From positions 10,230,001 through 10,294,000 of the forward strand of contig JAKZAP010000014.1 in assembly GCA_023053575.1 (NCBI GenBank): a DNA stretch of 64,000 nt, given 5' to 3'. A program made the translations under genes and the position numbers. Under the pieces are notes generated by a model. That model made no database searches, was not told the origin of the DNA, and saw only the letters and a program-made list of their open reading frames with translations. Shown in pieces: positions 49,456 through 60,328 of this stretch. Origin of the DNA: Branchinecta lynchi. Lineage: Eukaryota > Arthropoda > Branchiopoda > Anostraca > Branchinectidae. The first letter of the stretch is position 1; the number at the start of each line of letters is the position of its first letter.

Positions 49456-51344
49456 TTCGGAACAGATTTCCCACGCACCACGTAGTAGCATGAAATACTA
49501 CATTCGGACTCAGTAGTATCCGAATACTATGAAGTAGTATAATAGCATAGAAGTCTAAGAAAAAGTTGCATTGCTACTACATATAATTCACAGGGGTAGT
49601 AGTATCATACTACTACAGGCCCCAGAAATTTTAATAATATAAAAATCAGTTAAATTGCAAAAGATGCTACGGGCTAAAATAAATAAATATTGACGGGCTA
49701 CTATAAACACATAGAAAGTTTGAGCCTAAATAAAATACGCAAGTAGGAGTTGGACCACTGCGAAATTGGCAACATGATAGGGAGGGACGAATCAAAAATT
49801 CATTTGGATCTGAATATTATTTTAAATTAAAACTCTCAACTCGCGTTCCAACTGGGGACTAATTTTTTCCCACTTGGATATACAACGAAGGTTTTTAACG
49901 GAGAAACAGCTAGCAGATAATAATTACAACTGCCCGTTATATAGCTCAGGGCCAGATACTGTTGAACCCCTTGAACAGTGCCAAGAGCTTCCTATGCTGG
50001 ATACTGATAGGGTGGATCGTGACGTCCTCTTCCCTGGTATCTTAAAAGTCAATAAACAAAAGAACCATCCCTGACATTCCTATGTATTAAATACTCTAAA
50101 CAAAAGATTTTTTTCTTGTAGGTAGAATTTCTTCGCGTCTGATGTGTGGGGCAATTTCGCTTTTTTCAACAAATTATTATTATTATTATTACTGGAGTTG
50201 ATCAGACTGTAGCCTCGGAGTAGCAAATGAGGGATTTGAATTACTTGGCAGTCTTCGAACAACAGGGGGATGGACTTGAGCTCACTCGCGGAAGAATTTA
50301 AAAGACGGGTCATTAAAGGAAGGGAATGCATAACTTGGAAATCCTGGCACGGATCACTACACCTCAGTCTTGAAATTCAAATTATGACCGTTTCATGTCG
50401 TTTAATCGGTGCTAAAGGTTAAGGCTCAGAATGACAGAAGAAAGGAATTATGAGCACGTACAGGTAGGAAGTGATCGACGAGCAATTGTTACCACTCGTT
50501 ATCTGGGTTAGTATGTTGCTCTAGAAACGCATGTATATAACGGGATCTTTAAAAAAATACCAATCCCCCCCCCCTGTATTGTAAGAACGGTTCGTTTTGA
50601 AATGACTGCAATACAGTGCAAAGCATTCCTGAAAATGTTTGCAAGTTCAGCAAGTGATATTTTGCTAAATTAAATTCTCTACCCTACGCTAGCCTTCGAT
50701 ATTTATTTATTTTATTTATTTTTTTTATTAAATTAGCTTCGGCAAAAAACAAAACAGGCCCCTAGGATAGTAACCATGCGCAACCAAGCGTCGAAAATTC
50801 AGAAAACTCAGTCATACAAAAGAGTTTTCGGACAACATCAACGAGATATTTTCGTTAATTTTTCATAGCACGGTAAGTGACCGTCGACCGTTACCTGTCC
50901 ACAATACGGCACTCAGACTACTAGACGGTGCGAAAAAAAAGGCGGAAGTAGAGACTATAGAACTTTCTCCTTCCTTGCCCCCCAAAAACATCAAACGCCA
51001 TGCAAGGTCTCTCCTCTTCAGTTTTTTTTGTTTTTGTTTTTATGTTCCCTTGACAGAGGGTAGCAAAGGGGTTGGGATGGACTGTGCAGGTTTAAAGGAA
51101 CAATAAGAATAATAAATACACCCCTCCAATGTTCTGATGTGATTTCTCCTTAAGTGTTTGATAGAACTATTACTGGAACGACGCATATTCCTCAAAAGAG
51201 CTGTTGAGGTTGCAAAATGTTCCCAAGTTTTAAATAGCTCTGAAAACTGAGTGGTTATTCAGCTCTTTCTGACAGTGTTTGTGGCTTGAAAAAGCGTACC
51301 GCGACCGTCTGTCCCGCCCACGTGTGTGTGTGACCAACAAGGTG

Positions 51345-51850
51345 TTTGTGGCTCGAAATTGACAAATGCCCGAGGTCACTTCTGATTTTGTCGGGAGATT
51401 CAAATTGTTTGCCAAATTCATGCCCAAATAAGAAAAGTAGCTGCTTTATCATGTATATACACATAAAACTGAGGATCCTTTAGGTACAGTATAGTAATGG
51501 CTAAGTTCTATTTAGAGATATTTTTGCTGGATTTTCTTTCAACGTTTGAAATTACCGCCAAAAAACGCGGGGCCTCCGCCACCTTCATCTTATGGGTAAT
51601 GTGGCTCGAACTTGACAAACAACTATCGAGGTGGCTTTTGGTGGGGAATTCAAATTTAGCGACAAATTCATGTCCAAATAATAAAATTAGCTACTTTGTC
51701 AAGTAAAACCACATAAAACTGAGGACCCTTAGGTACAGAATGGTAAGGACAGAAGTTCTATTTACAAAGATTTTTCTGGATTTGTTTTCAGATGTTTGAA
51801 ATTACCACCAAAAGACGCGGCGTTTCAGCGACGTTCAACTTGTGGGTCGA
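51345..51850. repeat. 250-bp tandem duplication
   Basis: GTGGCTCGAA(A/C)TTGACAAA occurs near 51348 and 51600, and ACATAAAACTGAGGA near 51461 and 51711. The two units are about 80-85% alike by eye and have accumulated indels. Confidence 0.8.
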
Positions 51851-52369
51851 GTGTGTACCACGCAATTCCTTTCCCGCGACAAAGACTGATACTTGATACT
51901 TATTTTATTAATAAACACAATTTAACTCTTTTCTATTTACATCTATTGCACTAATGGAAAAACCTACGTTTTTGCTGGCGTGCAGTAGTAAAGGTTAACC
52001 ATTTTCTAAACACACCAACAAACAACATAATAAATAACTAATAAAAAAAGAAAAAAAGAAAAGAACAAACCACAAAAAAACAGACCAAACTCCTTCACAT
52101 TATCACCTCCAAAATAAACATATACCTCCCAACAACCCTACTCCCTCCCTACCACCCCCAACCAACCGTTCCTCCCTACCAACCAGACCACCCTACCTCC
52201 CTACCACCCTCTACCCCTAACAAATAAATACATTTCTCAACCGTCTTTTATTAAATATTCTTTTAATTTTCTCTTAAACTCTAAAAGATGCTGAGGAAAG
52301 TGTTGGGAGAAACTTGTGAGTACAAGTGCCACGGAGAACGCCTCTTGTCAAAAAGAAAATGCTCCTTAC

Positions 52370-52526
52370 CGTTTCAAGAGCTGGCGTTCCTGTTCGCTGT
52401 AGAAAGGCCAGTCTTCCCTGACTTCGTTCCAGATATGCCTATGCAGATGATAGGTATTGTCCTTGTAGTTCGCGACACTATGCAAAACGGTACTTATCAC
52501 ACTTTTCTCTTTGTCCCGGATTCCAT
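52370..52526 (-). CDS. ELL: ELL exon b (central conserved block)
   Basis: A 157-bp exon. The acceptor is CTATTTTTAG at 52527 and the donor GTAAGG follows base 52370. It completes the Asp codon begun in the preceding exon, giving RLIRDGIRDKEK across the junction, as in other ELLs. It then encodes a short helical segment and DNTYHLHRHIWNEVREDWPF followed by YSEQERQLLKR. This is the most conserved central segment: human ELL has the equivalent DW-P-YSE...QLLKR. The sequence looks closer to the insect version than to the vertebrate one, judged from memory. It ends with two bases (CG) of an Arg codon that is finished by the next exon. Confidence 0.95.
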
Positions 52527-52669
52527 CTAAAAATAGATTAGAATACCCATTAGCTTTTTGTCATACAATACTCGCTACAAGGGCGCAAAATTAGGCGCCA
52601 TAACGAAGAGCATTAAAAGTGACCGTTATTTATTCGGTTCATATTCCTTGAGACCAAGCTGACTTTGAA

Positions 52670-53130
52670 ACATATCAAATCAAATCAAATCGTTTATTGA
52701 TAAACCAACTTCGTAGCTTTCTTCGTTAGAAGATGCTAAATTACGCTGGTCGTACATTAATAAAATAAATAAATGACACTAGTTATTCGCTTTGTTAAAA
52801 GGCTCTGTAAAAAAGGGCACAAACGAGTTCATGAACCTTGAGGTTCGTCCTATGACAGGCACTAGTTTGTTTTGCTGTCTTGTCCTGCTATTTGTCGGAG
52901 CATCAGGGGGGGGGGGGGGGGGGGGCAATGATCGATTGTTCTCATTTGCCAACAGTTTTAGCAAAGTTAGCAAAGTTCAGGATCAGTTCTGTTCTCCGGT
53001 TGTAGAGTTTCGGGATTCTCAACACAGACAGTGCTTGCTCGTAAGACTGATACCCAGGACCCATTATAAATTTCTTTGCGCGTTTCTGTACGGATTCGAG
53101 CTCTTCTGATAGATAGACCGTGCTTTGCAC
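52670..53130 (-). pseudogene. LINE reverse-transcriptase C-terminal remnant
   Basis: Read on the minus strand, it gives LESVQKRAKKFIMGPGYQSY, EQALSVLRIPKLYNRRTELI and LNFANFAK. After a C-run (52908-52926) a shifted frame gives VPVIGRTSRFMNSFVPFFTE then a stop. Both blocks are the usual C-terminus of CR1/L2-type ORF2. The homopolymer has disrupted the frame. The 3' end finishes in ATTTG repeats (52671-52690). The rest of the element is absent. Confidence 0.75.
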
Positions 53131-53250
53131 CTACGATTCTTCATCAGCGATATTTCGGCCTTTCTTGGCAAGGGTCCTGGTCCTTGGCAAGAAAGCCTGA
53201 CGAGGACCCTTACCAAGAAGGGCCGAAATATCGCTGATGAAGAATCGTAG
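53131..53250. mobile_element. fold-back with hammerhead-like core
   Basis: The 48-bp arms 53131-53178 and 53203-53250 are complementary with two mismatches. On the plus strand the right part has CTGACGA (53197-53203), a GGACCCTT/AAGGGCC hairpin and GAAA (53225-53228). It abuts the LINE remnant. Confidence 0.75.
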
Positions 53251-54682
53251 CTGACGTATCCGCTATGTACATTATTTGAATATTTATTAGGTTCAACGGA
53301 GTAATACAAAACAAGAGAGTAAAAGTTTCGGATGACAACACTAAACAGAACAAAATAATTAGCATGCTTGGATTTTTTTAATAAGGTAACATTTTACTGG
53401 AAACGACAAAATATTCAAATCGCAAAAAAGCGACCGACATGCATACAAAACTGAACGACATTAGTACACAGAAATTATGCTTTGTTATTGACTAAAGGAT
53501 CTGTAACACAACTAATAAAACCCTAGCCTAAAGCAAAATAAATTAACAATAAAAAAAAAATACCCTAAAACATCGTGAAACAAAAATTTACATATTACAC
53601 GAGTTCTCGGGATAAAAATAGGGAATTTCGTGGGCATGCAGGGCAGGATCGTGAACTCTCTAGGCCTAACCAGATGGTTTAATACGAAAGTCGAGTCCAC
53701 AACTTTCGCCGAGGACAGCAATGGTCCGACTAGGCATGCTAGAAAATTATATTGTTCATCCATAGTTTCAATACTCTTCATACTCTTTTCTGTCAACCTT
53801 TTTTTCTTTTCTTTTTCTATCGAAAAAGAAGGATTCTGGCGGAGGACGAGGTTCCTGGGGTTAAGGACCCGTTGTGCCAATGCAATCTACTTCTGTAACC
53901 GGTGTATTAATTCCCGAACTCGGAGATACAAATACTCTATATGACTAACTACAAAACACGCCAGCGATCGTCAGGAAGAAGGAATAAGCGTGTACGTACG
54001 ACTTAAACTCAACGACTCAAATCCTGTGTCAATCAATCACCGCGATATTTGGGAGCAGCTATGACACCACTTCTGCCTTTCTTCCGCTAGCTACCCGGAG
54101 AGGCCGGAGATTTTGCATCGGCAAGGAGAGATAGTCATCAAGAGTATTTACATTCAGTCCACCCCAGCGACAACTCACTGATCTTCACACTTTCCTTGTT
54201 AAGCTAATTTTCGATGCGGATGATGCTCCCGATTATTGTTCACGAGAAGCTTCGTAGTCAGAAAATCGGTTATGTAAATTTGTCCCTATTAATGCTAGAA
54301 ACCAACGGGCCAAAACCAATTGGGACAATTTTTTCAAAATATTGGAACACAAACAGTAAACAGTGTGAGGGGTGCTTTAACTAACTCCTCACAAAATGGT
54401 AGATGGAAACCTCGTCTTATCCAGCCACATCAGTCAGGTCGCACGATGCTTTCACATCTGCGCTAACACGTGTCTTTCGATAGCAGTAAAATGCAACCCC
54501 TTGGTTTGCTACAAAGGTTAACCCTGGGTAAACCTACAAAGCGTTCCCTCCTTCCCCATGTGAATGCTGAAAGCCTGTCGCATTTGACATTTGAATGTCG
54601 CGAGGGGGGGGGGGAGATGCGGGATAGAATTACTGAGAAGTGTTGACAAGTCCTTGAAGATACTTACTTCAAGGATATTAAG

Positions 54683-54983
54683 AGCACGTTCCACCCTTCT
54701 AATAATAGTAACTATGAGTTATTATTTTCGTTCCAACCCGTAAAAAGTTACTACGCTGGCCGTTCCAACCTTCTCGAAATAGTAACTAAAGGAAACTATT
54801 TGCTTACCATGCTAGGGAGCGTAGTAAGCGTGGTAACTACGCATTTCTGTAACGTGATTGGTCAGATTCGCCCGTGGCATGATATTCTGCTGGAAACTAG
54901 ACAAAATCGTTCCACCCGACGGCAAAAAGACAGAATTCGCGTCGTCATGCGTAGTAACTACGGTAAGTAGGGTGGAAAACGCT
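54683..54983 (+). mobile_element. MITE with 5-bp TSD, copy 4
   Basis: The ends AGCACGTTCCACCCTTC and, from the right, AGCGTTTTCCACCCTAC enclose the same interior as 24511-24782. The flanks TTAAG and CTAAG agree at four of five bases. Confidence 0.7.
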
Positions 54984-55815
54984 CTAAGGGACTGATATAA
55001 TTCCTAGACGGACTGGCTGATTAGAAGGGATAGGATAGGAAGAACCACAGGTGTTCCCAAAGGTACAAAGTAGCTGGAGCTTCTGTTTACGCGTGCATGT
55101 GTGTAAAGTAAATCTAAGGAACTAATGGGGATTGGATTTTTTTCAATTACCTAGAAAGAGGGGGGGGGATTATAATGTGCAGCTAAACGTATATGAAAAA
55201 TTCCCCAAAATTCTTGTCAATAGAGAGGTTTTTCTTCAGCCCAGCAGCTCGGCTGAATCTTTACTCCAAATTTTACTTTTGCCATAGCCATAGGCTTTTT
55301 TGCGATACAGTATTTACTAGTATACTGTAGGCAAACCTGAAGCACATCACGAACAGTTATGCAAACAAGGAAAATCATTCACGTCTTTTTTTTTTAAGTA
55401 CTTCGCATCTGTTCCTGATAAACGCAGACATAAGGTGTGAAAAACTACGGTAACGAATTTCTCCTATCAAGACTGTCGAGCAAGTTTCGTCGCCAGATCT
55501 TTCCGTCATTACGAAGAAACTTTACTTATAGACTTCACGAAGAAAGTGAGGGGTTGCTCACTTGGTGGATTCCGTGGACACTTACTGTGCAACTATTTTG
55601 AGAGTGATAGACCCCTTGGAAGAAAGTTGAGTCGAAGTCACAACGACGAGGTGGCCATAAGCAGAATATCTCCGGACCTCCTTGTCCCCTCAAACTCCGG
55701 GAGTAAGACGCAAAACCTAATCAATCGAAGAGGAGCTCGCAGAACCAAGCACAAACATATTATGGGGCGAGAGAACTTTCTGACTCATGGCGACTTCATG
55801 AGGAAAACATCTTTT

Positions 55816-55898
55816 TTTGTGTGTGTATGTGTTTGATTTATTTGCTTTCATTTACTCCGCCAAATGGCGGGTTATATATAAATTACTTACTTACTTAC
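55816..55898 (+). mobile_element. retroposon 3' tail with TTAC repeat
   Basis: TTTACTCCGCCAAATGGCGG is followed by GTTATATATAAATTACTTAC TTACTTAC. The short CCGCCA/TGGCGG hairpin before a tetranucleotide tail is a usual LINE 3' end. The frame upstream (55546-55836) has no recognisable motif. Confidence 0.5.
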
Positions 55899-56775
55899 AT
55901 TCGAAGTCGGCAACTTACGAGAACTATAAACGTTAGCTAAACCGAATCGTGTTCCTACAAGTTTCGATGGAATCCGAAAGGGAAATATTCAGTAGATTTT
56001 GTAAACAGCATATGTAAACTTAGATTCCCGGTCTTCGCCTGATCCATAGGCTACCGAATTCCCGGTTTCGGATTCCGCTATTATCAACCAAGCAGGATAA
56101 CAAAATAGACAGATCGATTCAACATATCAGTTTCAGTCAAAAAGTGAAGTTAAGTACACGACATATCCGTCGTATTTCCTTGCCCATATTTCGACACTGT
56201 AACCGACTTCCTCCCGAAATTACGCAGGCACCTCTTAAACCACAAATACCGACAGTCTCCTGACCGTATCAGCGCCTATTTGGAATGACTTCTGAGTACG
56301 ACAGGAGCTTTATATGAACGGGTTGACTAGCCCCGGGCCTTGTTGTATACCTAAGCACGCTAAACCTGGTACAAGAGCAACCCTCAAATCCTCAATCCTT
56401 CAGTCCGGAATCCGGTCAGTCCTACACCACAACCGCATTTAGCGTGGATCGATTATATTTCCTCTGTTTTCTTTGAATGACGATTCTGACGCACGCACTA
56501 ACTTACCAATTTTAGAGATAGCCACTGCGGCACGACATCCAGAACTCCCCAGAGAATACAGTGTCTCTCCACCTCTCCCTTTTTACAAAGGCCTGTCCTA
56601 GTCCTACAGCAAGGACGTTTTGGCATCATATTTCGGCCATTCGAACATGTGTTCGGTCCATACCGCCAAAAAATGCGACGGTCAAAACCATACCATTAGG
56701 CTGTGCGAAAACAGCTTAAAACAAGGCAAAATCCGTGAAAGTTAGTTCTAAGGCATGCCATGTATGAGTATTTCC

Positions 56776-56845
56776 CAATCATATATTCAAAGAATGTTTA
56801 CAACGGATATACTACGTCAGCTACGATTCTCTTGTCAAGGGTCCA
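56776..56845 (-). repeat. half copy of the fold-back family
   Basis: It contains ACAACGGATATACTACGTCA GCTACGATTC and TTGTCAAGGGTCC, the arm and hairpin of 53131-53250 with a 3-bp insertion and a deletion across the GAAA box. Confidence 0.5.
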
Positions 56846-59461
56846 TTTATATTTCCCAATTCTTAGCCTACCGCCACAAATTCCACTTCTTTCACCGTCA
56901 CGGTAATAACCGCGGAGTTCTTAGGTTTGCGCAGAAACGACATGTAACAATTCATACATATAGATGTCAGCTAGTGAAAAGATATTTAAACAAAAAAATA
57001 CTTTATTGCGAATTTCGAAGTGACCAGATTTTTAAGAGAGATACCCCAGCCAACGGTCTTGGTTTTAGTTTCAGCTAAATTGCATTATCCTAAGTTGAGC
57101 CTACCCTCAACAGTTCACATCTTCCCCAAAAAGGATCGACTTTATCATTCCATGTGTTTACCCACGCTTAAAACTAATAAATCTCTTTCCATATCAAATC
57201 CTACAACCTCTAGTTGCTAAGCCAGTAACGTGTTTTAGTATCAAGTTCCATGCTTCCCAAACGATAGAAAAGGAAGATCTAACAACCAAAGAGCTAGTAC
57301 CGTATCGCAAAGCAGATAGGTTTCACAGCCTCTGTCTGCCTTGGGGTAAATAGATGGTTCTGTCGATCCTACTGGAACAAAAGCTCTTCCCAGTGTTGTA
57401 CCGTTTTCATCACTATCATCAAATGATGTTAAAAATGAATGTGGCAACTTCTTTGAATAATAAATATTACGAAGAAGATTTAACCAAGGCCCATGGTTTT
57501 AAAACATCAGCAAATGCATCCCCATATCCAGGGGGGGGGGGGCGGGGGGGTACTCTCGTACAAGACAACCCATGCAGAACTGCAATGGCTCGTTATTCTA
57601 CAGAATAGCCGGTTATTTCACACAGCAAATTTACGTTCCTTTCCAGGTAGAAGGCTATGTGGCAGAGCTTTGTCAAAAGTTGTTCATTCAGAGCGGCTTA
57701 TAGGTTCTTTATAGTGCGCGAGTCACCTGAAGACTTTGGGTTTTATAAAGCAATTGCCATGGACAGAGAAACCGAAAATCCCTGTTGAAATCAAACAACA
57801 TGTTATAAAGCATAGGCCTATCGCCAAACAATAGTTTAGTTCGAGAAGGGTGAACTGGAAAAATGGTTGATGTGGTTGGTTTGTCAGAAAATAATTTAAA
57901 TATATGCCTGGTTGTTTCTTTATTTTTTGTTGTTGTTTCAGTTGACTTTTTCAAGAAGGCACAACGGGCACGTTTTTTTGAACGTTCTGGCATTTAACTA
58001 ATGGTGCAGAGGAATAAATCAATCAAAATGTATGCAAGCTGAATAAGCACCAGAAACTGACTAAATGACAGACTGATCAACCTCCCCACTGATTACCGCT
58101 CTGCTGGACAGCCCACAAAAAAAAAGATGAGAACCGGTACTATACTACGACCTATTACCCGAGCAGAAAATACTCATGCCTTACAGCAACAAGCTGACGG
58201 CATTTTCTTTTGTCTTAAGAAGCTACTATAATTAAATTAATAACGGAGAAGGTTCCACTGTAAGTGACAGAAGTAAGATCGGTCATTTCCGCTGTGAATA
58301 TACGCATCCAAACGAGATTTTCGATATTTCGTTTATTTTCGAAAATGTGACGAGTAAACAATTGACGATGAAGCTAACATTGTTGAATTTTGTTAAGTCC
58401 ATAACATTCAAATTGTTTCTTGCCATGATTTCGTCTCGATGATACAACTTTCAGATCGTTTCTTCTTCAGTCGCTAAGCGATGACGGACTGTCATCACGA
58501 CTTATTCGTGGTGATCAATTTGCTACACCTAAAAGCCAATTTGTCGACTCATTTCTTATAATAATATATTGCAAAATAATTAGGCTACAAGGCCTCTCCA
58601 AAGTTCTTTTGAAAGATTTAGGGTCGAAGATTTGGGAAAGGAATATAAGGTGGTCAGGGATTCGCCACTACAACGAACCAATTCTTCATTTTCACGCCAC
58701 CATGCGGTTAGATCCTATAAGAGCCCTGAATAATCATCACCATCAGCAATTTTTCACTAAAACTCTGCTCGGATATGTGTTAAATTATTTGTATTAAGCC
58801 CCCAAAAAATGCACACGTCCCTGACAATGAAAGTTTTGCACTACCTTTCAATTAAAAAAAGTGAAAGCTTTCCTTTTCTGTTAATCATCTTACGCATGTA
58901 TTGTACTATCTCTGTGTGATGAATGCTGATAATGCAGCAAGGAAGGACTGACAGAGAATAATCCGCTTGGAATGCTGAAATGGTATAATTTTTCGCAGTG
59001 TTGTAAAGTGTGGAGGAAGTACTCTAGAAGCTTGCTTCTTTGAACGTTAGTTAATTTTGAACAGCGCTATTTTCATCCTCTTAATGTAAGAAAGTCAACT
59101 ACCAGTCAGCCATAGAGATAATTAAGAGCTCCTATAATAACACCTGAATGGGTGTTATGGGTCTTCACGTTACCATTTCGACCGTAACTGCATTGTTCAA
59201 AGTTATCTAACAAGTTTTAAAAAATTTAAGCAAAGACGGTTTATTGTCCCTAGATGAGCCGTCTATTTCACCTATCCCTCCCGTCGTTCCGAGCGGAACA
59301 CTGGCAATTAGTTTTCGCTGTATCCTGCTTACTCGTCAACCGAATTTTAAACAGTTTTACTCCAGCATTTATTCAAGATCTTTTCTGTATTAGTTAATCT
59401 TTGTCGTTTTAATGTATTTTGTAAATATTTGGCATGCTGACCTGTTCTAGCTTCAAGCTAT

Positions 59462-59590
59462 TTGATACTAAAGTTGAAGATATATTCAAACAACGAATAC
59501 GTCAGCTACGATGCTTCATCAGTGATAGTTCGGCCCTTCTTGGCAAGGGTCCTAAACAGGCGGTCGATCTCCAGGTTCAAATTCGGGGAA
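59462..59590 (-). repeat. half copy of the fold-back family
   Basis: It contains ATTCAAACAACGAATACGTC, CTTCATCAGTGATAGTTCGG and CCCTTCTTGGCAAGGGTCCT. On the minus strand the GAAA box reads GAAC and CTGANGA is lost, so the core is dead. Confidence 0.55.
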
Positions 59591-59664
59591 GGAAATATAC
59601 CTGTTATCATTTTGCCTGAAAGAAACCCCTTCGACCCCTACCGTAGGTCTAACAATGAACTAAC

Positions 59665-60038
59665 CTCGTATAAGTCTTGCGTGGATTTCCGGTTTCTTGT
59701 AAGGTTTCACAGCCAACAGATGGATAATCCTTTCTTTCAAAGGCCGCCGCATTAATTCTGGAATGGTAGTTGGACTTGGACTATTTGACACTGGTGGCAG
59801 GGTATGGTTCGGGGAAACCCCGGGTTTGACTGGAACAGGACTCGTTGAGCTGGGGGCCAACCGCCCTTGGAGGGGGGTGGGGGAGGAATTACTAGTCACC
59901 GGTCGCGAGGCATTCAAATGGGTCCTATGCACTGGAGACGGATCGCGTCTTTGTGCCACCATATGAGCTGCATTTTTGCCACGTAACTTCACTCGTTTAC
60001 CGTTATCAGGACCCATGGTAGACTTCAGAACTCTTGTG
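59665..60038 (-). CDS. ELL: ELL exon a (end of N-terminal domain, start of central block)
   Basis: This is the most 5' ELL exon found (374 bp). It follows an acceptor ending TTTTCTAG at 60039 and ends at a GTTAGT donor. It begins in the last base of a codon, so another coding exon must precede it. The first residues, TRVLKSTMGPDNGKRVKLRG, align with the end of the family's N-terminal domain (fly and human carry a similar basic stretch ending KVKIK or KKVQFR). A Ser/Pro/Thr-rich linker of about 60 residues follows. The exon closes with RRPLKERIIHLLAVKPYKKP, the hallmark ELL motif (human: RPFRDRVLHLLALRPYRK). The internal Met in the first line of the exon is not a start, because the conserved sequence runs through it. 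Confidence 0.92.
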
Positions 60039-60127
60039 CTAGAAAAGAATATCATATATTACTACAGCGACGAAGTGACCATATATAGAAGCTAGTCCTT
60101 ACTGGAGATGTGCAGAAGCCCTTTCGC

Positions 60128-60328
60128 CAGGTCGGGATCCAGCAATTTATTTCGCGGTGGGGGGGGGGGGGGGGGGGGGGTCTAACCGTTGGTCGGACCT
60201 AGTCCAAACCAAACAGTAAGACAAAAACATTGATCCGAGGTTAAAGCCTATAACAAACGATTATTACTGTATGTTTCGAGGGGGGGGGGGGACGAACTCT
60301 CTAACCCCCCTCCTCCTGGATACGATTC
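60128..60328. mobile_element. poly-G hAT-type MITE, diverged
   Basis: It starts CAGGTCGGGATCCAGCAATT with TATTTCGC and a G-run, has ATTGATCCGAGGTTAAAGCC in the middle and ends TCCTGGATACG. It matches 62470-62655 in layout. The flanking 8-mers are only partly alike, so the right edge is approximate. Confidence 0.55.

Larger units (their letters stand above)
37490..52369 (-). other. ELL intron between exons b and c (14.9 kb)
   Basis: It contains a fold-back (37864-38099), a TTAAAGGACAC-family element (39469-39867), LINE tails (40050-40375, 41040-41165, 45600-45835), tetranucleotide repeats, a composite repeat with a GACG array (43267-44090), a hAT MITE (46495-46655), a CCGATGAAAAATT-family element (48543-48833) and a 250-bp tandem duplication (51345-51850). 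The minus-strand frame 47414-47740 (108 codons) has no recognisable motif. Confidence 0.75.
52527..59664 (-). other. ELL intron between exons a and b (7.1 kb)
   Basis: It contains a LINE remnant (52670-53130) abutting a fold-back (53131-53250), a 5-bp-TSD MITE (54683-54983), a retroposon tail with a TTAC repeat (55816-55898), and two half copies of the hammerhead-core family (56776-56845, 59462-59590). I see no coding sequence in 57600-59400. Confidence 0.75.
11137..60038 (-). other. ELL: ELL gene, 5'-partial, at least 6 coding exons
   Basis: This is the span of the only host gene I can reconstruct. ELL proteins raise the RNA polymerase II elongation rate by suppressing transient pausing, and act in the nucleus within the super elongation and little elongation complexes (known for the family). 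Exons were joined by protein similarity and checked by splice sites and phase: leftover bases 1, 2, 1, 2, 0 at successive donors are each completed by the next acceptor. The joined product is 481 residues with a stop; human ELL is 621. The missing part is the N-terminal ELL domain, presumably encoded right of base 64000. Introns of 7.1, 14.9, 10.5, 9.4 and 5.1 kb make the gene over 97% intron here. The identity is very secure; the 5' end is unknown. Confidence 0.93.
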
